Source of the DNA: Phallusia mammillata
Taxonomy: Eukaryota; Chordata; Ascidiacea; Phlebobranchia; Ascidiidae
NCBI GenBank assembly: GCA_003260075.1
Contig: QLIY01000001.1
Span: forward strand, 310,001-374,000
Direction of reading: 5' to 3'
Length of the DNA: 64,000 nucleotides
The translations under genes and the position numbers were made by a program. Each line of letters starts with the position of its first letter. Position 1 is the stretch's first letter. The notes under the pieces were generated by a model. That model saw only the letters and a program-made list of their open reading frames with translations, was not told the origin of the DNA and ran no database searches. Positions 36,901-49,582 of the stretch are shown piece by piece.

Positions 36901-37300
36901 CAGTGGTTTTTAATCGGGGGTCCGCCAAGTGTTTCCAGGGGGTCCGCGACAACTTCCTAATTCGCGCACAACGAGATTGATAAATCGCGTTTTAAAATAG
37001 CATCGTAGGCGATAAACCAAAATACATTGTGACATATTTACGCCATTGTGATGCAAGAGACATAAATTGTAACATCACATCACAATATAATGGCTCTTTC
37101 TTGCTGATTTCCGATGTCGCAACCCAGACAAAAGGATTTAAATTTTGGTCCTGGAACAAACGTGGTTTGTATATTCTGCAGCTTGTTTTGGTTGCTTGTT
37201 AATAAAAAAGGACAAAATATACAAAAATCTTCAAAGGGGTCTGCATTAACATAACAGTATCGAAAAGGCTCCGCAGGCAAAGAGGCAAAAAGAACCACTG
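36901..37300 (+). mobile_element. hAT-type MITE with 8-bp target duplication
   Basis: Starts CAGTGGTTTTTAATCGGGGG and ends AAAAAGAACCACTG. Both sides carry the same 8 bp, TTCTAGCT (36893-36900 and 37301-37308). Terminal inverted repeats beginning CAGTGG and an 8-bp duplication are hallmarks of the hAT superfamily. No transposase is present. A second copy, cut by a G-run, lies at 38574-38972. Confidence 0.85.
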
Positions 37301-37327
37301 TTCTAGCTGTACATAAATGGATACATT

Positions 37328-37507
37328 CAGTGGTGGGATTCAGCCGGTTCGCACCGGTTCTATAGAATCGTCCCACGAAATTTTATGAGATCAGCGAATC
37401 GGTTAGCATTACTGGTTACTGCCAAGGGACTTTTTGGAACAGAACCGGCTGCAACATATGACTTTAGTTATAGAACCGGCTGACAAAAAATTTGAATCCC
37501 ACCACTG
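37328..37507 (-). mobile_element. hAT-type MITE (CAGTGGTGGGATTC family), reverse orientation
   Basis: Ends CAGTGGTGGGATTC and GAATCCCACCACTG, flanked by 8-bp duplications GATACATT (37320-37327 and 37508-37515). The interior contains the ACCGGTTC and TATAGAACCGG segments shared with the copies at 5609, 8641, 16325, 25195 and 31947. Confidence 0.9.
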
Positions 37508-37596
37508 GATACATTGTGTTGATGTAGGCATTCAGGTACTGAAAACGACATACTAGCTACTGAGTTTATAACAAATGCTTTTATATGGGGGGGGGG

Positions 37597-38205
37597 TACA
37601 TCTAATGTTGCTGACAGTGGTCCTCAGTGTTCTCAGGGAGATTGTGTGTATGTCCAGACACATAAAAATCCATGCTGCACATAAACTGGTGTGTGGCCAC
37701 AGCGTGCACAACTAATGTTGCTCATAGTGGTCCTCAGTGTTCTCAGGGAGCTTGTGTGTATGCCCAGGCACATAAAAATCCATGCTGCACAAAAACTGGT
37801 GTGTGACCACAGCGTGCACAACTAATGTTGCTCATAGTGGTCCTCAGTGTTCTCAGGGAGCTTGTGTGTATGCCCAGGCACATAAAAATCCATGCTGCAC
37901 AAAAACTGGTGTGTGGCCACAGCGTGCACATCTGATGTTGATCACAGTGGTCCTCAGTGTTCTCAGGGAGCTTGTGCGTATGTCCAGACACATAAAAATC
38001 CATGCTGCACATAAACTGGTGTGTGGCCACAGCGTGCACAACTAATGTTGCTCATAGTGGTCCTCAGTGTTCTCAGGGAGCTTGTGTGTATGCCCAGGCA
38101 CATAAAAATCCATGCTGCACAAAAACTGGTGTGTGGCCACAGCGTGCACATCTGATGTTGATCACAGTGGTCCTCAGTGTTCTCAGGGAGCTTGTGTGTA
38201 TGCCT
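37597..38205 (+). repeat. 110-bp minisatellite, second block (about 5.5 units)
   Basis: The same 110-bp unit as at 36241-36610, entered after a G-run (37587-37596). The flank after it (38206-38404) repeats 36611-36814 almost exactly, so this is probably the second allele of one locus with a different unit number. Confidence 0.85.
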
Positions 38206-38573
38206 GACACAAGAGAGGCATTTGAGGAGACTACCATAAAACAGATAACGGTTAGAGATGTCTTTAATGCGTACAAATCCACCACTAAGAGATCGCGGCC
38301 CCTAGACCCTAGAAGGTATTTTGAAGAAACGCCCAAAAAATCTGTTATCTCTTGCGGGTGAGTTGAAACATAACATCCTGCGTCTCAAACAATTGATTAA
38401 CAATGGGGGGGGGGGACGCCCAAAAAATCTGTTATCTCTTGCGTGTGAGTTGAAACATAACATCCTGCGTCTCAAACAATTGATTAACAATGACAGCACG
38501 ATAACTAGGAGGTAGCAATAAAAGCAAGTGTATTTCGTGTATCAGTTTAAAAAGATAGATAAATCTTCTAGCT

Positions 38574-38972
38574 CAGTGGTTTTTAATCGGGGGTCCGCCA
38601 AGTGTTTCCAGGGGGTCCGCGACAACTTCCTAATTCGCGCACAACGAGATTGATAAATCGCGTTTTAAAATAGCATCATAGGCGATAAACCAAAATACAT
38701 TGTGACATATTTACGCCATTGTGATGCAAGAGACATAAATTGTAACATCACATCACAATATAATGGCTCTTTCTTGCTGATTTCCGATGTCGCAACCCAG
38801 ACAAAAGGATTTAAATTTTGGTCCTGGAACAAACGTGGTTTGTATATTCTGCAGCCTGTTTTGGTTGCTGGTTAATAAAAAAGGACAAAATATACAGAAA
38901 TTTTCAAAGGGGTCTGCAATTAGAAAACAGTATCGAAAAGGCTCCGCAGGCAAAGAGGCAAAAAGAACCACT
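38574..38972 (+). mobile_element. Second copy of the hAT MITE at 36901
   Basis: Nearly identical to 36901-37300, including the upstream TTCTAGCT, but it runs into a G-run (38973-38983) exactly at its 3' end. It is best read as the other allele of the same insertion rather than a new insertion. Confidence 0.75.
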
Positions 38973-39570
38973 GGGGGGGGGGGCAAGCTGTGTTGCTGTA
39001 CATTTTTAGGTTGAAGCTTCTCAAATTTGGATTAGATTGCTTTGTCATTTACCCTATGGTGGGAATTTTTTGATGATGAACTTAATATCAGGATGCATGG
39101 AATAGTTGCAAGTAGTGAAAACAGGATTTTGAATACTTGACTTTTTTTAAGAATGGATGTAATGATGGTTTTTACACAAATACCTAAACTCGGTGTGGGG
39201 GGGGGGGGTGTTGATGTAGGCATTCAGGTGCTGAAAACGACATACTAGCTACTGAGTTTATAACAAATGCTTTTATATTATTGTGTAAACTGTAAACTAT
39301 ATAACTTTTTAAAATACCACTTGCAAATTGCTCGTGTTAATCTTAAACTTTCGGTATAAACGAAATTATAAACACAAAACTATTAAATTCTTGTCGTCAC
39401 ATCGGCACCAGTCAGTGTGAATGTAAAAGTTCAACAAGAGGACACGATTGTAACGCGGAATTGGAACGAATCCAGGTTTCAAAAAACAATTCCACAGTTT
39501 CACGAACTAGTGGCTAATTTATAGACATTTGGCAGATTTTAACGGCTATTCTTTCAAAGTTAAATGCGAA

Positions 39571-42367
39571 ATGGAGTTAAGCATTGGAGATTGCATTCCT
39601 GGAAGAATTTTTGTCGGTGGTATCGACCAACAAACAACCGAATCAGAATTGCAACAAATGTTTGAGGTAAGTGAGTTAAAAAAGCTGTGTTGCTGTACAT
39701 TTTTAGGTTGAAGCTTCTCAAATTTGCATTAGATTGCTTTGTCATTTACCCTGTGGTGGGAATTTTTGGATGATGAACTTGATATCAGGATGCATGGAAT
39801 AGTTGCAAGTAGTGAAAACAGGCTTTTGAATACTTGACTTTTTTTTAGAATGGATGTAATGATGGTTTTTACACAAATACCTAAACTCGGTGTGCACGTG
39901 CACTACTACGCGCATTTAGTGTTATTTACCCTTATGAAGGCGACTTGTATAGGATGTCGAAACGTCGGTGCAAACGTACAATTCTCAGAAGAGCTCTGGA
40001 TAGTTGATATTATACCTGGCAGCAACAGCTTATATTAGACTGCGCTGTTATACTGGAGATTGTACGTTTGTAAATCGATTAGTGATTGCAAGTGAAAGCT
40101 CTGAAATGTTTTGATTCGGTTGGTACCACTCAGTCGGCAAACTTAGGTTTCCTTGCCAAGGTTTGTGTGAAAATATACGTCCAGAATTACAATCAACCAC
40201 CATATATGAGCTGTCATATTTCTTAACAAAGTTGTATTGAAGGAAAAACAAAACTTGTATAAGCATGGGCGCCGGCACGTAGGGGCAAGAGGGGGCACTT
40301 GACCCCCCTTGGAATTTCAGTGTACCTCAATTTAACATAATTTGCAGCAAACTTAATTAAAGTGGCAGCGCGGGGATTCGTGAAATCGTTTAATGATTTA
40401 ACTTTTAGGCAACTCAATTGTGAAGTACACGATTTATACCTTCATATGTAAAAAAAATTTGATGCGGTAAAGTATGATCCAAGATTTGCCCCCTCTTGCA
40501 AAATTTTCTGCCGGCGCCCATGTGTATAAGGTCTTTGCAGACCAATTAAGCCTCCACTCATTTGAAGACAGACAACATTTTTCGACTTCACAGGTTTGCG
40601 GACCAGTTGCTATAGTAAACATTATCAATCAAGGTACCTGGAATTCCTACGCGTTCGTCACTTTCAAACACCGCGAAACTGCACAGGCTCTGTTGAGTGA
40701 ACGGGTAATATTGTGTGAAATAAATCTGTGTGTGTTGATAAATTGAAAATCTGAATAACTATTTCCCAAGTAATATTATAACATGGGATTTTTTGCATTG
40801 TTTGAACCAGTGGTTTCCAATCTGTTGGGCATAAAAACATTTTAGTGGGCGTCAATGCAAATTGTATTATTATTTGATAAAATAAGCTGTTACAGTTCCT
40901 GTTACCGTACTGCTGTAAAGAATTTCAAAACTTGTTACAGGCCACATACCGATTTTACCCCCATTAGGGCAGTATTTTGCTATTTGAATGAAATTAAAAC
41001 CTGCAGACAGTGCACACTGTTTACCTATAAGGTCTCCTCAGTGCAGCTTAGCGGTTCTCAACCTTTTTTAATTTTTTGTCATAACGGTCCCTTGGTAATT
41101 TTTTTGAGCACTTGCGGTCCAAGCAAAATATATTTATAAAACTAAAAATGCCTTGGCAAAATAAAACTGGCAATTTACCAACTAAAAGGTAATTTATTTT
41201 TTTTGAAGGTTTTTCTACAACAACATGCCGAATGAATTTATTTTAGATTCTAAGATCACTTTTCGTGAGATTGCGTGGGAATGTTCCAAGGGCAATTTAT
41301 TACGTCACAAACAAGACTAACACAATATACATATAGTGCGCCAACAATCGCCTCTGTTTGTTACTGAAAAATGAAGCAATGGGCCACTTCTTGTCAACCA
41401 AACTCATTTGTCTGAATAATTCTTTACTTATACGCTTGCAAGATGTGACATAACATAAGTTTGTAGAAATACTTTAAGCTCCTCGCGGTCCATCTGAAAT
41501 CATGTGGTAGACCCCAAAGGGACCGCGGACCCCAGTTTGAGAACTGTTGAGCTAATGTAACCACCTTACGACACTAGTTTGTTAGCCAATACAACCGATC
41601 TCTTGTCACCAGCTGCAGTGATGAGACCTCATAGGCTACGTCAGTGGTTCCCAACCAGGGTGGAATTCCCACTAGGGGGGAATTTAGTAATTTGTAGGGG
41701 GGAACTTGTGTCACAATAATAATCTCTTACTGGTTGTCTGTGCTATGTGTTATTGCTGCATTTGCCATATATGAGCTGAGGAAAAAAAGTTCTCGTATAA
41801 TCGATTTAAGCTTATAATCGAGAGTTTAATTTTTGTTCTGAGATACACATTAAAATGTTAATGTAAACAATATTTTAGCAAACTAAANATCTAAATGCAG
41901 ACCCCTTTGAAGATTTTTGTATATTTTGTCCTTTTTTATTAACAAGCAACCAAAACAAGCTGCAGAATATACAAACCACGTTTGTTCCAGGACCAAAATT
42001 TAAATCCTNGATTTAAGCTTATAATCGAGAGTTTAATTTTTGTTCTAAGATACACATTAAAATGTTAATGTAAACAATATTTTAGCAACTAAATTTGTAG
42101 GGGGAATTAGATTTGAATATCGACTAAAAGGGTGCACAAGACAAAGAAGGTTGGGAACCACTGAGCTACGTCGCAACAGAGTGCTCTGTCATCATTTATT
42201 GACTGGATGCTTTTAAATTAAGACCTTTAACGCAAAAGCAAGACACGGGCCGCAAAACCTTATTAACCTCGTTGATTTTTTTGCAGTTTGAATTTTACGT
42301 CAGAGGAAGGCTTCTTCGAATATCACCTGCATTTTTCCGCAACAAACCAAGACCGACTTTTCAGTAG
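39571..42367 (+). CDS. boll-like: Short boule/DAZ-like RRM protein
   Basis: Three exons, all split at phase 0: 39571-39666, 40594-40704, 42287-42367 (stop TAG 42365-42367; AATAAA 42464-42469), giving only 95 residues. The ATG is the first in frame after the upstream stop at 39508. The product is a single RRM: RNP2 in GRIFVGGID, followed by ESELQQMFEVCGPV, RNP1 in NSYAFVTF, and GRKLLRISPAFFRNKPRP after the domain, comparable to the boule/DAZ GKKL..GPAIRKQ end. DAZ-family proteins bind mRNA and act in the germline. The known relatives are much longer, with C-terminal DAZ/PABP-binding regions that are absent here. It may be a lineage-specific short paralogue, or a 3' exon may be missing. The loop before RNP1 is shortened. 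Confidence 0.7.
39929..40040 (+). repeat. Dispersed repeat with GACGTCGAAACG-type core
   Basis: Contains TTATGAAGGCGACTTGTATA, GGATGTCGAAACGTCGG and a tail (CAGAAGAGCTCTGG, ATATTATACCTGGCAGCAAC). Copies occur at 44205-44247, 44401-44437, 52485-52620 (-) and 53905-54010 (-). The arms around GAAAC are self-complementary. Confidence 0.6.
41049..41549 (+). mobile_element. hAT-like MITE in boule-like intron 2
   Basis: Starts TTAGCGGTTCTCAACC and ends in GTTTGAGAACTGTTGA, an imperfect inverted repeat, with CCGCGGACCCC-type sequence inside. It lacks coding capacity. The ends are decayed, so the limits are approximate. Confidence 0.55.
41642..42163 (+). mobile_element. hAT-type MITE containing a misplaced segment between two Ns
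   Basis: Ends CAGTGGTTCCCAACC and GGTTGGGAACCACTG, flanked by near-identical 8-bp sites GGCTACGT and AGCTACGT. Between Ns at 41888 and 42009 lies about 120 bp that is the reverse complement of part of the MITE at 36901 (about 37128-37250). After the second N the sequence repeats 41800-41887. The insert looks like false gap filling. Confidence 0.75.
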
Positions 42368-43030
42368 AAAGTTCTGTTCGTGTTTCAGTTTCGTTTTCAG
42401 TTTTAATGTTTTGTTGAAAGACTTATTTCGCAGTTGGTTTCAAGTTAATTGTAAAAAATTTTAAATAAAGCAGTTCCACAAATAGTGATTGCTAGTTCTG
42501 TTTAGCTCTTCACTTGTAGCAGGAAAAGTTAAAAGCATTGTTTCGCCAAAATTACTACGTAGACTGCAGTATTTAGTACATGATGTAAAAACGGCTTTGA
42601 TCTTACTCGGATAAGATTTATCAGGCGAAAGACCCTACATTTATTTTACTAGCAAGTTTTTGTGTTTGTATAGAACTATGATTCATCGCGCAAGTGCTCA
42701 CAATTTACAGGAAAATAAAAACGTTATAACTTCGGCTGTATTTCTGTGACTTGCAAAAGTCAAGTAACTTATAGATTGATCAAAAAAGCAAAATCGCAAA
42801 ACATTGAAATGCCTATGATAGAGCTTATGCGCTACTCCGACAGTTATGAAATCAAGCTACTAAATTGTCTGTAGCGTTCCTGTAGTGAAACACAGATGTA
42901 ATGTTGGGGTTTAGGTTTATTTTCACGGTTGAAAACTAACGACTGCATTTTCAAACTTGAACAAGATGTAATATCAATGTAAATTGCAATAGAAATATTA
43001 TAATGTGTAATCAAAAAACAAACAAATAAA
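42368..43030. other. Convergent 3' intergenic region
   Basis: Between the boule-like stop (+) and the aquaglyceroporin stop (-). Holds the boule-like poly(A) signal at 42464-42469 and otherwise AT-rich sequence. Nothing else is supported. Confidence 0.6.
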
Positions 43031-46000
43031 TCACAATTTTGTGAGGACAGGTCTTTGATCAGTGCAATCCGTGTAATCGTCGCAAACCATATTGTTACTT
43101 TCCTCTGCATAAATGACCTCAGAATCATGACGGGTTTTTCGGGGTAAGTGAACTCCTACGACAAGTTTGTATATCACAGCTCCAAGGGACCCTCCTATGA
43201 GAGGACCCACAATTGGGACCCACCACCAATGCATGCCACCCGGCTCCCTGCAACAAATAAGAGTGAATTGGTTAAGGTGGGGCACAAGGGGATTACCCTT
43301 TATACATACGTAAACACTGCGTTGCCCCATCCGGCAAAGTAGGTGAATAACCGGGGTCCAAAGTCTCGGGCGGGGTTAATAGCGTACCCACAGTTCACTC
43401 CGTATGACAGACCTGAATATGACAATTGTAAGTAAAATCGGTTTTTAAACACAGACGTGCCAGAAATGACACACATTAAATTTACAGATAAAAAACGTAA
43501 ATAACATTAGGCGTAAAAAGCTCTGTGGACGTTAGCTGATTCAGAATTAAAAGCGGGCACCAAAAGTACAAGCTGCAAAACCGGTTCAAATACGATGAAA
43601 AAGGCAAAGCTGGCCCAAAAGTTGGCAAAACTTTTCCAAAATAAACCCGAGTGTGAAGTCAGGCCCGAACCGAGTCCGTTTTATTCAAAATAAAACCCAA
43701 ACCCGACCCGAAAAGCCCGTCCCGGCCACACCAATGAGTCGATTGGATCAAAGACCCCAGAAGTGCAATAAAAAAAATTATTGTTATATATCGCCTCCTT
43801 CCACGTGTATTTGAATAAGAGCTTACCTAGAACGAAAACCCCCCCCCCCAGCTTACCTAGAACGAAAACCACGAAGCCGATGATGATTGGTTGCAATCCA
43901 CCAACCACGTCGTTGTTCCGCTCATCCGTTACAGCAAACACAATTCCAACCAACATAGCGGTTGCAAAAATCTAGGAATGAAAAAAATCGGTAAAACGTT
44001 TCGAGGTTTTGTGGAAAATTGAAATATTTCACCAAACCTGATCCCATAAACCGCCAGTAATCGCGAGATAATCAGCTGGGTAAGTACAGAAAATCCCACC
44101 GGTCCCGTTTGGTCCCAACACTTGCCTTACTCCACCATCAAAAGCATTCAATGCGTCTGTTAGAAATTTATCAGAAATTGTGTGTTTCAAGGTATGCCAT
44201 TATTATCCTGGTGAAAACGTCTTTTATAGGACGTCGAAACGTCGATCATTTCTGACAAAAACTGCTAGAAGAGCAATACTCGTTTATTCAATATGTCAGC
44301 TTTGACAGTATTGCAAGTTTTAACCCCCCCCCCAAAAGCATTCAATGCGTCTGTTAGAAATTTATCAGAAATTGTGTGTTTTAAGGTATGACATTGTTAT
44401 CCTGATGAAGGCGTATAGTATGGGACGTCGAAACGATATTTATGATAAACACTGCTGGAAGAGCAATACTCGTTTATTCAATGCGCCTGTTTGGACATGC
44501 ATGTGCAAGTTTGTACGCGCTATAAGCACCTAGTGGTCATATATAATTAGCAAAAAACAGCTCTCTTGTTTATTGTGCCCTTTACCCGTTGGCAGATGTT
44601 AAAGATAATATTCAATTTAATTGAAGTTTGCTGCGAAGACATTTATGCATGTTAAAATCACCCTCCAAGCATGTCTAGTTTAACCCTAGTTGAAAACCAT
44701 GTATTAAACAAAACCTTCTATCTAAAACAAGACAGTAATAAAAGTGCCATAAGGGTGATACAGACAATTCGTGTTCTATACCATTGCCTTTCCTCATTTT
44801 AATCTTACCCCCCCCCCCGCGTTGGCAGATGTTAAAGATAAAATTTAAGCTAAAGGTCCTTCTAAACATTTTCGCGAAGACCCAAACTTCTGTTAGTTAA
44901 AATTTACCACCCAAAGCATGTTGAAAACCTTGTATAAAACAAAACCTTTTACACCTAAACAGTAATAGTTTGTCGAAATGCCGTTAATCGAGATATGGAC
45001 GATTTAGGTTTTGTAATTGCGTTTCTTTGTTCTTACCGTAGTAAATCGAGTAAACCGCTGCCCCAGACACAAATGCGCCGAATACTTGAGATAGAATATA
45101 ACATGGCAACTTGTACAGAGGTAACTTTCCGAACAAACATAATGCCGTCGACACTGCTGGGTTGATATGAGCTCCTGTGAGGTAAAAAAGAACCAGCAAT
45201 TAGCATATTTCTAGAAACACTAGACGCGAATTAAAGGGTCAAAAATGAATTTGTTCATGGTGTTGCTTTTCCGATGAATAGAAATTACAAAGAAGTTTGA
45301 CATTGTTTCTGTCTTTACTATGCATAGGCTCTGCCCCCCCCCCAAACACTAGACGCGAATTAAAGGGTCAAAAATGAATTTGTTCATGGTGATGCTTTTC
45401 TGATGAATAGAAATTACAAAGAAGTTTGATATTGTTTCTGTCTTTACTATGCATAGGTTATGTGGCAGTTTTGTTTTTAATTATATAATACATAAGATTA
45501 TTGTGTACTGCCGACATTTAGGGAGGTTTTTGAAAAGTTAAGACCTTATTTTTGGCGTTATTCACTACATCAGGGGTCGGCAACCTTTTTTAGACTGCGG
45601 ACCGTTTTTAAAAGTGAAATTTTATCGCGGTCCGGCCTTCAAAAACTACAAATATTTAGCAATATACCCCCCCCCCTTTGTTTTTAATTATAAGCTTATA
45701 TTACATAAGATTAATGTGTACTGTCGACATTTAGGGAGGTTTTAAAAAGTTAAGACCTTATTTTTAGCGTTATTCACTACATCAGGGGTCGGCAACCTTT
45801 TTTAGACTGCGGGCCGTTTTTAAAAGTGAAATTTTATCGCGGTCCGACCTTCAAAAACTACAAATATTCAGCAATATAAACGCTTCAATTAGTTTATCAT
45901 TCCCGGGATACATGACCCCCCCCCCCCCCCCCCCCCCCTTAATAGGGGCCAATTTTCACCAGGTGAAGATGCCCGCGGGCCAAGATTTTTTTTCCAAGTT

Positions 46001-47103
46001 TTTTACTGTGGAAATTTATTTGAGGAAATTGTGGCATTTTGTTGCGTCAGAACTATGTATACTTCCGGTTCACAGGTAAACAAAGTTGCATGGACAGCTT
46101 TTGCGTGAAGTCGCCACAACCCAAAAACTACACCCAAATTATGGCGGTCATACGCAATACAATTTGAAAACAACAGCCACGGGCCACGTAAAATGCCGCC
46201 GGGGGCCGCATTTGGCCCGCGGGCCGCACTTTGGACACCTCTGATGATAGAGTCTACATGATCTTTATAAGCCACCCCGACTTCAGCAAACGTACCGAAA
46301 AACAAACTGTTGTCTGAGCACTTGATAAGCCACCATTAAACACACTTCAAAACCAAACTTGTTACGTGGTCTGGTTGAGGCCAATCAGTTCTTACCAGAA
46401 ACACTTCCAGTGACGTAGATCGCCATGGTAACGCCGAGGCCGAATGCCCAGTTGATTGAAATGAAGGTGCCTTTAGCTTCCCGACTTAACACGCTTTGTG
46501 CAACGGAACCATTGCCAAAAACCTGGAAATAAAAATATAGAAATTTTGATTGTTACATTTATGTAGATTCAACTAATGCATGAATTAATTTAAAAATATC
46601 ACCAGTTTATAGTGCTCTACCATTATTATCTAAGTTTTCAAGACAGGGTAAAAACGCAAACTTGAAAACAAGTAGTTTTACCATGAGAATAAATGTGCCT
46701 AGGAATTCCGCCAGCATTTCACGCACCAGATTGTTTTCAATGCGAAGTAGTGACGCAATTCGTCTTCTGAACGTAGTAAACCGGTCCACTGGTTCTGCCA
46801 TGGGCTCTGTAACACGCCTCAGTTAACATAAAGCACTGGAATTTCTACAAGGTTTCCTCAAGGCAATTATTATCTCGCAAACCGTCACTCTGTAACTTTA
46901 ACTAACAGCAACTACAAATTTTAAACATCGGGCTCTTAGGCATGGCCTCGAGTCATCAATTACAATGAACAATGGTGATTGTTATGTAGTTTTTGTCCGT
47001 TGTTTGCTTGTAGTTTTAATTTCAAACCATTTTACTTAACAAACTAGGAACAGAAATTAAAACTATAGCTTTTCTTAAACTTACCTTTTTCGCGATCAGC
47101 CAT
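43031..47103 (-). CDS. aqp-like: Aquaglyceroporin (AQP3/7/9/10-type channel)
   Basis: Eight exons in phase give 320 codons, the usual length: 47103-47085, 46806-46682, 46522-46396, 45174-45037, 44156-44038, 43971-43857, 43412-43310, 43247-43031. A membrane channel for water and small solutes such as glycerol. Both pore motifs are present: AHINPAVS (NPA at 95-97) and [13 protein letters not shown] (NPARD at 227-231). The aspartate after the second NPA is characteristic of glycerol-conducting members. Other family blocks are [15 protein letters not shown] (first helix), [42 protein letters not shown] and [21 protein letters not shown]. The C-terminal tail is acidic ([10 protein letters not shown]). 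The exon 6 donor is partly duplicated across a C-run (43839-43849); the intact copy is used here. Confidence 0.93.
45571..46243 (+). mobile_element. hAT-like MITE in aquaglyceroporin intron 3, duplicated at its 5' end
   Basis: Starts CAGGGGTCGGCAACC and ends TTTGGACACCTCTG. A second 5' end at 45782 follows the C-run at 45667-45676, and another long C-run lies at 45916-45938. The interior near the 3' end is rich in GGGCCGC. It has no coding capacity. Confidence 0.6.
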
Positions 47104-49582
47104 ATCTGCTATAAATTTTACAAACTAAGGCAACAAAACTTAATAAACTCTGCAATTACAGACCGTAATTAAAATTACTACATAAAGCTTCAGAGCAAAA
47201 TATCAACTTTCAGCTTTACTAGCCGCAGGGCCTGTTTATAACATGTTTGCGATGGAAACTCCGCTAAGCAATAAACGCTTTTAGCAGTTAGCTAAGAAAG
47301 CACACAGAGGCGTTAGTTAAGCCTTCGATATGTTGTGATATATCCCTGTCCTGCATGCTGTCAGCACTGAGGCCTTGCCGCAACCTTACTCTATCTGAAG
47401 GTCACTCGACTAGATAACCCACCAGACAAGAAAAGCCTGTGGGCTAACACGACGACATTGGTTCGCAAATTTGTCTACGCAATAGAAAATCAATTTGTTT
47501 TGACCAAAATCTTTTATTCCGCAGTTATGCAAACATTTAGTTGCTGCCTGCGGTTAGCCTAAAAAAGGACTAGTTACTAATTAATCCATACGAACACAAT
47601 ATTTTTTACTACATGTTTGGTTATGCACTGAAACTTTCCAATAAAGTTTGAGCTGATCGCTTTTGTACTGGCTTTTGTGCTGTATTTTTCGTTATTTATA
47701 CACTCACATACTGTGTTATTTTCTTGTACACATGTTGTTTACAATCCGACAAGTTGTATCCGCACGATGTCGCACGAGCGCCCTATAATGTAATATTCGT
47801 TCGCCAGAAAAATATAAACTGTTCGCAGATCGGGGCAGTAATAAAATTACAAGGTTGAACTAAGGGCAAGGGTTTAAAATATGGAGCGACCTGCAAGTGT
47901 AATTTTTTTCTGCTGTCGTTTCAGAAATTTATATTCTGTTGTCAATACAGATCCTGCGCATGCAGTTGCAAAGCAAACATTTGTCATCAAACAACTTTCA
48001 TAGGTGTGGCCATTCTAGTTTGGCAAGGAAGTCGAGTCTTACAGCGCAGTGCAGTAAGCACTTTCAACCTAAAAGCGAACAAACATGTAATACTGGACTC
48101 CAGTACTCTAGTAACTGGAGTTACTTTGTTGACTAGCAGCCCTATAACTAAAAACAAGCAAGGTAAAATGGTTGAAGGGCCAGTAAATATAATTATAGTT
48201 AGGTTATGAGGCACTTTATTGTGTTTACATTCAGGTAAACCGTTGACAACTTGAAGTAGTTTCTTAGTTCCAGATAAAGTGAAACGTAAAACCGGTCCGG
48301 TGCCGTGCTTTGCCTTTAAAACTTGTATTCCGCAAAACCAGGTCATAAGTTTTGAGTGACAGACCGATTTCGCAAAACACGAGGAAATTGGCCACCGCCG
48401 GTTAAGTTGCGCCAATCGCCCTACTCCAATTCTCATTGGCTGACGAGCTGTTCTACTCGAGTGAACACGAAAACATGACGTAGTGGGCAACATCGCGCGT
48501 GGAATGTTGAATGAATGCAGACGCGATTTAGTTTCTTGCGACTTGTGTTACAGGGCAGGCAGTTTACATGATGGGACATGGCACGTACCACTGGATATCT
48601 GCAACTGTGCAGAGCTAAACACGTGTTCTGAAAGCCTGACATGATTTTTAGCTGAGCGAAGCCACCGAACACAGAATGTTGATGTTTTGTTTACGTGCGC
48701 AAATCAGAGACCGAAACAACCAGGAAATTGTTTTCTTGCAGTAATATCGTCTTGTTTTGCGCGTCTCGATGATGTTTTCGGCCTTGTTGAAACGAAGATT
48801 GGAAATATAGTTGTTGTTTTGAATAGCAAATGTAAAAGGCCGGCTGCATTAAGTTCCTCTTAAAAAGCTTCGTTGCAGTTGTTAATTAACAGACAGGAAG
48901 TTTTGTAACTGAATTTTGAGTGCTGTAACGAGTTTTGCAAACAACAATTAGTTCCCTATGTTAAACAAAGAATGTTTTCAGTATTTGCTAGTTGTGTAAC
49001 TTGATAGTCAGTTGTGTGCAGTTTTACTTTATTAGACTTAGATTTTTTTACTTCTAAATTGTAACTGCCCCATTTAAATTACTTGTGTACCAAATATTTC
49101 TTGCACCTGTAAGATAATTATTAATTAGGGCAGATCTTAGGTCAGTCAAACTTGTCAGTTTGGCCTGCGATAACATTTTGACATCAGGTTAAGAGTTGAT
49201 GTTGGCTGCTTGATAATCAGATCCTAGATAAGCCTGCAAGTTTACATACTTTGGTTGTAATCATGGAAAATGTGTTTACGACTTGTGATGGGAAGATTAT
49301 CATGCAATCACGATAAGAACAGACTAGTATATATATAGCATGTGTATTTTTGTGAGAGTTATTTTGGAATCAAGGTTGTAAAAGGATACTTTTTGGCAAA
49401 ATTTTATTTTTAAGTTTCTAAAAATAAAATTAATGGCATTTTGTGATTTTATACCAATTGAATTTATATTCAGTCTTAGTTTTATGATTAGCTGATCAAA
49501 ATATGTGTTTCAAATTATTCTTACTTATGATTTATTTATATTTGTGGTATGATTGGTTGCAAAGTGTTTTGTATTTTTGCAG
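47104..49582. other. Divergent intergenic/promoter region (aquaglyceroporin and IPMK)
   Basis: Upstream of both the aquaglyceroporin (-) and IPMK (+). Contains no homopolymer junctions or obvious transposons, which sets it apart from most of the window. A GC-richer part at about 48230-48790 could hold an untranslated IPMK exon or promoter. A 168-codon minus-strand frame here shows no family resemblance and is not called. Confidence 0.45.

Larger units (their letters stand above)
37587..39208 (+). repeat. G-run junction block 3 (4 runs, all G)
   Basis: Runs at 37587, 38405, 38973 and 39197 separate rearranged copies of the minisatellite, MITE and boule-like intron sequences. Polarity returns to G. 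Confidence 0.75.
36074..39570. other. Intergenic region between oxygenase and boule-like genes
   Basis: Contains the two minisatellite blocks, hAT MITEs and four G-run junctions (37587, 38405, 38973, 39197). Segment order suggests scrambled allele pieces: 38984-39196 matches 39680-39895 in the first boule-like intron, and 39209-39280 matches 37517-37586. No gene is supported. Confidence 0.6.

Noticed and set aside
36267-38336. Several 62-119 codon frames on both strands in the minisatellite
   Set aside because: They repeat with the 110-bp unit, shift frame each unit and have no domain, so they are products of the tandem repeat.
47987-48493. 168-codon minus-strand frame upstream of IPMK
   Set aside because: No recognisable motif or splice context, composition not protein-like, and it lies in the probable promoter region.
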